From UBA6544 sp049601975 (lineage in GTDB: Bacteria; Pseudomonadota; Alphaproteobacteria; UBA8366): a DNA stretch of 64,000 nt. The stretch covers positions 1 through 64,000 of the forward strand of contig JBMYRC010000004.1 in NCBI GenBank assembly GCA_049601975.1. The letters run 5' to 3'. The position numbers were made by a program, and so were the translations under genes. Positions 59,783 through 64,000 of the stretch are shown piece by piece; positions within the stretch are counted from its first letter, which is position 1; every line of letters begins with the position of its first letter. The notes below the pieces were generated by a model that was given only the letters and a program-made list of their open reading frames with translations, did no database searches and was not told the origin of the DNA.

Positions 59783-61093
59783 ATGGATGAGAAGGCGGAT
59801 TTCAAGGGAGGCCTCGAAGCGCGCGCTCTGGCCATTGCCGATGCCTGCACCGGTTGCGGTAAATGTTTCCAAGCCTGCCCGATGGCGGAACCCGCAGGTC
59901 TCGGAGCTGCCGATCCAGAGCGCGTTTTGGCAGGAGTCGTCGATATCCTGCGCAACGGTGAGGGAAATGCCGAAGGTCGCAAATGGGCCGAAGTCTGCAG
60001 CCATAGTGGGTTCTGCCTTGATGCCTGCGACGATGGTGTTGACCCGCGCTTGATGTTGATCCTTGCGCGGATGTCGATGAAACGGGGCGATAGCGATGAA
60101 ATGCGCCGCGCCGGTGCCGCAAATTTCCAAGACATGGTCAAAGCGACGAGAATTTTACCGCGATTACAACTCAATGCATCGGATTTAGATCGCGTCTCGA
60201 CAAAGCGATGGGCTGGGGAGACGCCGCCTGACTTGATCTTCTATACTGGCTGCAATGTCCTGCGGACGCCGCATATCGCCCTGTTGTGTCTCGATGTGCT
60301 CGACGCGCTGGAGCTCAGTTACGCGGTGTATGGCGGGCCGGCGAATTGTTGCGGTATCCTACAATTGCGCCCCGGCGATACGGAAAACGCCGGAAAACAA
60401 GCATATGCGACCATCAAGCGGTTTGCCGAAACCGGCGCGTCGGAAGTTGTCTCCTGGTGCCCCACCTGCATGGTTCAGATGGGTGAGACGGCACTGCCGG
60501 TCTATGAGGATGCGGAAGGCAGCACTGGGTTCGATATGTCGATGATGGCGGTCTTTCTAAACCGGCATTTGGACCGTCTGAAAGAATTGTTTCGGAATCG
60601 TGTCGAAAAACGTGTGGCGCTTCATGAACATCCAGGCTCGCCAGGTGTAACGGAAGCGGTTCGTGCTGTATTAGAGGCGATTCCGGGGCTCGAATTTGTT
60701 GACTTGGAGCAGCCGCGCGCTGGATATATGTGCAATTCACTCTCCGCTCTACCGGACTTCCGACGTGACCTGCACGCCGTCCAGCTGGAAGCCGCCGAAG
60801 CAGCCGGGATCGACACGCTCGCGGGGATCTACCACGCCTGCCACCGCGATATTTGCAGCCACGAGCGCGATTGGCCGTTTGAAGTGGTGAACTTCCTGGA
60901 ACTGATTGGCGAAGCGATGGGGTGTGAGCATCCCGATGTTTTTAAGCGATTGAAAAAGCTACAAGATATCGATGAAATCGTCGCTCAGAGCCAAGACATG
61001 ATATATCATTACGGTCTCGATATAAATGATGTTCGGGATGTGATTGCAAAAAATATGGTGGGCGAGCAATCGCTGCCGCTGAAAAACTCATAA
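59783..61093 (+). CDS. (Fe-S)-binding protein with CCG domains (GlcF/HdrD-like)
   Basis: 436 residues. A [4Fe-4S] motif CTGCGKCFQACP near the start (residues ~22-33), a second Cys set EVCSHSGFCLDACDDG, and one CCG domain (GCNVLRTPH..., NCCGILQLRPGD, WCPTCMVQMG). A second, degenerate CCG domain follows (CNSLSALPDF, ACHRDICSHERD). This is the layout of electron-transfer subunits such as GlcF, LutA/LutB and heterodisulfide reductase D. No FAD partner (GlcD) is adjacent, so its partner is elsewhere or is one of the aldolase-type neighbours. Function unknown. Confidence 0.85.
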   Translation: MDEKADFKGGLEARALAIADACTGCGKCFQACPMAEPAGLGAADPERVLAGVVDILRNGEGNAEGRKWAEVCSHSGFCLDACDDGVDPRLMLILARMSMKRGDSDEMRRAGAANFQDMVKATRILPRLQLNASDLDRVSTKRWAGETPPDLIFYTGCNVLRTPHIALLCLDVLDALELSYAVYGGPANCCGILQLRPGDTENAGKQAYATIKRFAETGASEVVSWCPTCMVQMGETALPVYEDAEGSTGFDMSMMAVFLNRHLDRLKELFRNRVEKRVALHEHPGSPGVTEAVRAVLEAIPGLEFVDLEQPRAGYMCNSLSALPDFRRDLHAVQLEAAEAAGIDTLAGIYHACHRDICSHERDWPFEVVNFLELIGEAMGCEHPDVFKRLKKLQDIDEIVAQSQDMIYHYGLDINDVRDVIAKNMVGEQSLPLKNS

Positions 61094-61108
61094 GGGGAGA
61101 AATCGCGG

Positions 61109-62236
61109 ATGACCACCTTGCCGCCGGCAGAAATCGGTATGTCTTTGGAGGATGTCGATACGCCCGCTCTCCTCCTCGATCTCGATGCGTTCGAGCGCAA
61201 CTTGGATCGTATGGCGAAAACACTCGATGGCACGTCGGTTAAGATACGGCCGCATTCCAAATCGCATAAATGCGCGATCATCGGACTCGAGCAAATGGCC
61301 CGCGGTGCGGTCGGTCTGTGCTGCCAGAAAGTCGGCGAGGCGGAAGCTATGGTCGCGGGTGGCGTGCATAATGTTTTGATATCGAATCAAATTGTCGGGC
61401 GTTCAAAATTACTCCGTTTGGCGGCTCTCACCAAACAGGCGGAGTGGATAGGGGTTTGTGCCGACCATCCGGACAATGTCGAGCAGCTGAACGAGGCCGC
61501 AGCGGCAATGGGAACAGTCATTAACGTTTTGGTGGAAATCGATACTGGCGCGGCGCGCTGCGGGGTGGCGCCGGGGGCGCCGGCCATTGATCTTGCTAAA
61601 CAAATCGATTCCGCAACAAGCCTTAATTTTGTGGGCCTTCAAGCTTATCAAGGTCGGGCGCAACATGTGCGTAGTTACGCGGAACGCCAACAAACTGCGG
61701 AAGCGGGGATCGCGCTTACCAAGGAGACAGTCGACGGGTTAAAGGCGGTCGGATTGGAGTGTGAGATCGTCGGCGGTGCCGGAACCGGCACGTTTCAATT
61801 TGAGACCGCCGGTGGCGTCCACAATGAGCTGCAGGCAGGCTCTTACGTCTTCATGGACGCGGATTATGGCAAAAATTTAAACCCGGATGGCGGATTTTTT
61901 GATGATTTCGAGAACAGCCTGTTCGTCTACGTCACGGTGATGAGTACTCCGACCGAGGATCGGGCCCTCGTGGATGCCGGATTGAAGGCATTGGCAATGG
62001 ATTCGGGCCCACCCGCCGTGGCCGATATGCCGGAGGTAGAATTCGGCCGGGCGTCCGACGAGCACGGTATCCTCGATATCGCCAAAACCAATCATCCGGT
62101 GCGTCTTGGCGATAAACTCAAGCTCATCCCCGGACATTGCGACCCGACGGTAAACATGTACGACTGGTATGTGGGTTATCGGGGCGACCGCGTGGAGGCC
62201 CTATGGCCCATCGTCGCGCGGGGCATGCTGCGTTAG
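61109..62236 (+). CDS. PLP-dependent D-threonine/3-hydroxy-D-aspartate aldolase family protein (BhcC-like)
   Basis: 375 residues, alanine-racemase fold: DVDTPALLLDLDAFERNLDR, KIRPHSKSHKCAIIGLEQMA with the PLP Lys, GLQAYQGRAQHV, GAGTGTFQFETAGGVHNELQ, LIPGHCDPTVNMYDWYVGY with the metal ligands His and Cys of the D-threonine aldolase subfamily. Closest known function is cleavage of 3-hydroxyaspartate or D-threonine to glycine and an aldehyde or glyoxylate. Starts 15 bases after the Fe-S gene. Substrate not settled; the other genes of the beta-hydroxyaspartate cycle are not in the window. Confidence 0.85.
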   Translation: MTTLPPAEIGMSLEDVDTPALLLDLDAFERNLDRMAKTLDGTSVKIRPHSKSHKCAIIGLEQMARGAVGLCCQKVGEAEAMVAGGVHNVLISNQIVGRSKLLRLAALTKQAEWIGVCADHPDNVEQLNEAAAAMGTVINVLVEIDTGAARCGVAPGAPAIDLAKQIDSATSLNFVGLQAYQGRAQHVRSYAERQQTAEAGIALTKETVDGLKAVGLECEIVGGAGTGTFQFETAGGVHNELQAGSYVFMDADYGKNLNPDGGFFDDFENSLFVYVTVMSTPTEDRALVDAGLKALAMDSGPPAVADMPEVEFGRASDEHGILDIAKTNHPVRLGDKLKLIPGHCDPTVNMYDWYVGYRGDRVEALWPIVARGMLR

Positions 62237-62268
62237 GCATCGAGATCACGTCACGCCACACTATCCGT

Positions 62269-62288
62269 CCCCGGCCTCAGAGCCGGGG
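62269..62288 (+). terminator. GC-rich hairpin after the BhcC-like gene
   Basis: CCCCGGC (62269-62275) and GCCGGGG (62282-62288), loop of six bases, 32 bases past the stop. Only a weak T-run follows. A second palindromic stretch (CCCGG/CCGGG, 62325-62345) lies beside it, so this could be dispersed repeat sequence. Confidence 0.4.
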
Positions 62289-62368
62289 CTTAACACTCTC
62301 GGTAGTACCCTACCCACTGGATCCCGGCTCGCTTCGCGTCCGGGAAACCCAGGAGAGCGGGCTCGAAT

Positions 62369-64000
62369 TCAGTCCTTATAGACCTCGTCGACGGGCTTCT
62401 TGATCTTGCGACCTTCGCCGACCCGCTGTGTGAACCCGCTGCGGTCGAAATATTCCAACACTTGGATGGCGACATTGCGGCCGATTTCCGTCGCGTCCCG
62501 GAAATCGGCAACCGAGAAGATGCCGTCATCGGATTTGGCGGCGAGGCGTTCCGTCAAGCGGCCCATATCCCGCATCGTTGCGGGCGGATAAAATCGGTTC
62601 TTCGCCACGGCGTGGACGATCCCAAGGCGCGCCGCGCGAAACAGAAAGCGCTCGATGACTTGCGGGGGCTGGTTTAAATTTTCGGCGATCTCCCGCACCC
62701 GTGGCGGTCGCAATCCGCCTTCTTCCATCATCGGGCGGACTTTCTCCCAAAGCGAGGTTTCCGCGTCGGACATCGCGGCCCGGTGGGTCGGTAAGCGCAA
62801 AGTAGCGCCGTCGCGGGCGATTTTATTCGCGGTAATGAGACCCAGAAGAACGGCGGCGAAGAGGTCACCGGCAACCCGAACAGGCATCCGGCGGCGAAGT
62901 TGATCTTCGGTGGGGCCGGGATCGCCCGGATGGGATTTATGCCACTCGCCAAGCGCGCTCAAGGCGTCCTCGGAGAGCGATGCCCAGCGCGCCTCCGAGA
63001 CGCCGATGGGTGCTTCCGCTCGCCCGACCCGCGTCATCGGCGTATTGCGCCACAGTTCCGTCGCCTCATCTGGTGAGAGGTTCCGCGAGCGGGCGAAAGG
63101 CTCTAGCTCCACGCCCGCCGCAGCTTGGTCCAATAGAGCTAACAAGGCGCTCGCTGGATCGCTTATCTCAAGCGCCTTGATCGTTTTGATCCGCTCTGGG
63201 CGGGCTCTGCCGCGCGCCGGTGAGAACGGGTCGATTACCGTACCGCCCGCGACAGTGCGGCGCGCCGATTGGTCACGCAGGATCAAGCGATCCCCCCAGA
63301 GCGCGCCGATCGGCTCGTCGAGGACCAATTGCACCAAGCCGCTTTCGCCGGGCGCGATTTCCTTGCCTTCCAAGATCGCAACGCGAGCGGTCACGTCAGC
63401 GGCAGCGAGATGCAGGTGAATTGGTGTCCAATGTTTGAGCGACCGTTGCTCTCCTCGCAAGACACGGATGCGAGCGTCCAAACGGCGAGTCGGCGCGTGC
63501 GTTTCGGGGGCGGAAATCCAATCGCCACGATGAACATTGGCCCGGCTCAATCCCTGCGCCGCGATATTCAGCGCGCAGCGCTCTCCCGCGCCGCCGGACT
63601 CGGCCTCGTTATTTTGAGCGTGAATGCCGCGCAGCCGAACCTCGCGGCCGAGCGGCGTTAGCATTAGGCGGTCGCCGATTTTGGCACTGCCGGAGAAGAC
63701 CGTTCCGGTTACGATCAAGCCCGCGCCCGACAAGGTGAAGCAACGGTCGACGGCGAGGCGGAAATTGCCGCTGCCCCGCCGGTCCGGAACTTCGGCGGCC
63801 ATGGTGGCCAAGTGATTGCGCAGTGCCGGGATGCCCTCTCCGGTAATGCCGGAGACCGGGAAGATTTTGGCCCCTTCCAGCGTCGTGCCGTCAACCAGGA
63901 TCTGGATCAGTTCCCTCGCTTCCTCGACGCGTTCCGGATCGACCCGGTCGATCTTGGTCAGCGCAATGCAGCCTTTGTCGACACCGAGGAGATCGAGAAT
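62369..64000 (-). CDS. selB: Selenocysteine-specific elongation factor SelB, N-terminal part outside window
   Basis: GTPase that carries Sec-tRNA to UGA codons by binding the SECIS hairpin. 543 residues are visible; the start and the first GTP motifs lie past base 64000. Seen: IALTKIDRVDPERV (G4 region), FRLAVDRCFTLSGAGLIVTG (domain 2, SelB style), VRLRGIHAQNNEAESGGAGE with the AQN segment typical of SelB, RANVHRGDWIS, and C-terminal winged-helix repeats (LYRRxxLG-like AARLGIVHAVAKNRFYPP, QVLEYFDRSGFTQRVGEGRK). The end KIKKPVDEVYKD matches the usual SelB tail. It explains how the UGA at 16611 can be decoded. Confidence 0.93.
   Translation of the reverse strand: MLDLLGVDKGCIALTKIDRVDPERVEEARELIQILVDGTTLEGAKIFPVSGITGEGIPALRNHLATMAAEVPDRRGSGNFRLAVDRCFTLSGAGLIVTGTVFSGSAKIGDRLMLTPLGREVRLRGIHAQNNEAESGGAGERCALNIAAQGLSRANVHRGDWISAPETHAPTRRLDARIRVLRGEQRSLKHWTPIHLHLAAADVTARVAILEGKEIAPGESGLVQLVLDEPIGALWGDRLILRDQSARRTVAGGTVIDPFSPARGRARPERIKTIKALEISDPASALLALLDQAAAGVELEPFARSRNLSPDEATELWRNTPMTRVGRAEAPIGVSEARWASLSEDALSALGEWHKSHPGDPGPTEDQLRRRMPVRVAGDLFAAVLLGLITANKIARDGATLRLPTHRAAMSDAETSLWEKVRPMMEEGGLRPPRVREIAENLNQPPQVIERFLFRAARLGIVHAVAKNRFYPPATMRDMGRLTERLAAKSDDGIFSVADFRDATEIGRNVAIQVLEYFDRSGFTQRVGEGRKIKKPVDEVYKD

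Overview
The window reads as chromosome of a free-living, probably marine alphaproteobacterium. I infer this from the gene order purC-purS-purQ-purL-bolA-grxD, the neighbouring DUF1476 (F1-ATPase zeta inhibitor) and NRDE genes, the bifunctional CysNC, and many small-molecule catabolic enzymes. No tRNA, rRNA, CRISPR array, intact insertion sequence or prophage was noticed. Genes lie on both strands in short operons.

Region by region. 1-7 kb: 5'-truncated transhydrogenase SthA, ArfB, a GIY-YIG protein, a 2OG-Fe(II) oxygenase, a nitroreductase, a TauD-like dioxygenase, an epimerase and a lactonase-like hydrolase. 7-18.9 kb is a catabolic block: amidase, then divergent CaiB-HyuA-HyuB, a five-bladed-propeller protein, an ABM enzyme, a second TauD-like enzyme, a selenoprotein and a double cupin. 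18.9-23.3 kb: parvulin PPIase, sirtuin, class II DAHP synthase, nicotinate phosphoribosyltransferase. 23.3-27.5 kb: an RND exporter operon decayed by stops, frameshifts and a deletion, behind an intact TetR gene and three copies of a 16-bp operator-like palindrome. 27.6-36.1 kb: CysD-CysNC, a methyltransferase, a dead transporter, DUF302, a 2-oxoacid dehydrogenase E1 alpha/beta pair. 36.3-47.1 kb: NadE, dead DMT transporter and LysR, CysS, GMC oxidoreductase, a third TauD-like enzyme, DUF924, TrmJ, RpsD. 47.1-49.9 kb: two broken PilZ genes and a broken PaaI-like thioesterase. 49.9-58.9 kb: the purine cluster. 59.0-62.2 kb: class II aldolase, CCG-type Fe-S protein and a BhcC-like aldolase. 62.4 kb to the end: SelB, truncated by the window.

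The main result is the gene at 16293-18038. It is one reading frame interrupted by a single TGA inside a Cys-Sec-Gly-Ser-Cys motif, with a bacterial SECIS-like hairpin starting one base after the TGA. This fits the UGSC selenoprotein family, here fused to a ~390-residue C-terminal domain I cannot name. SelB, the elongation factor that reads such UGA codons, is encoded 44 kb away in the same window, so the two support each other.

The second theme is decay: ten pseudogenes (PAS_5, three RND-operon genes, BASS-like and DMT transporters, LysR, two PilZ, PaaI), mostly regulatory or export genes, while biosynthetic operons look intact.
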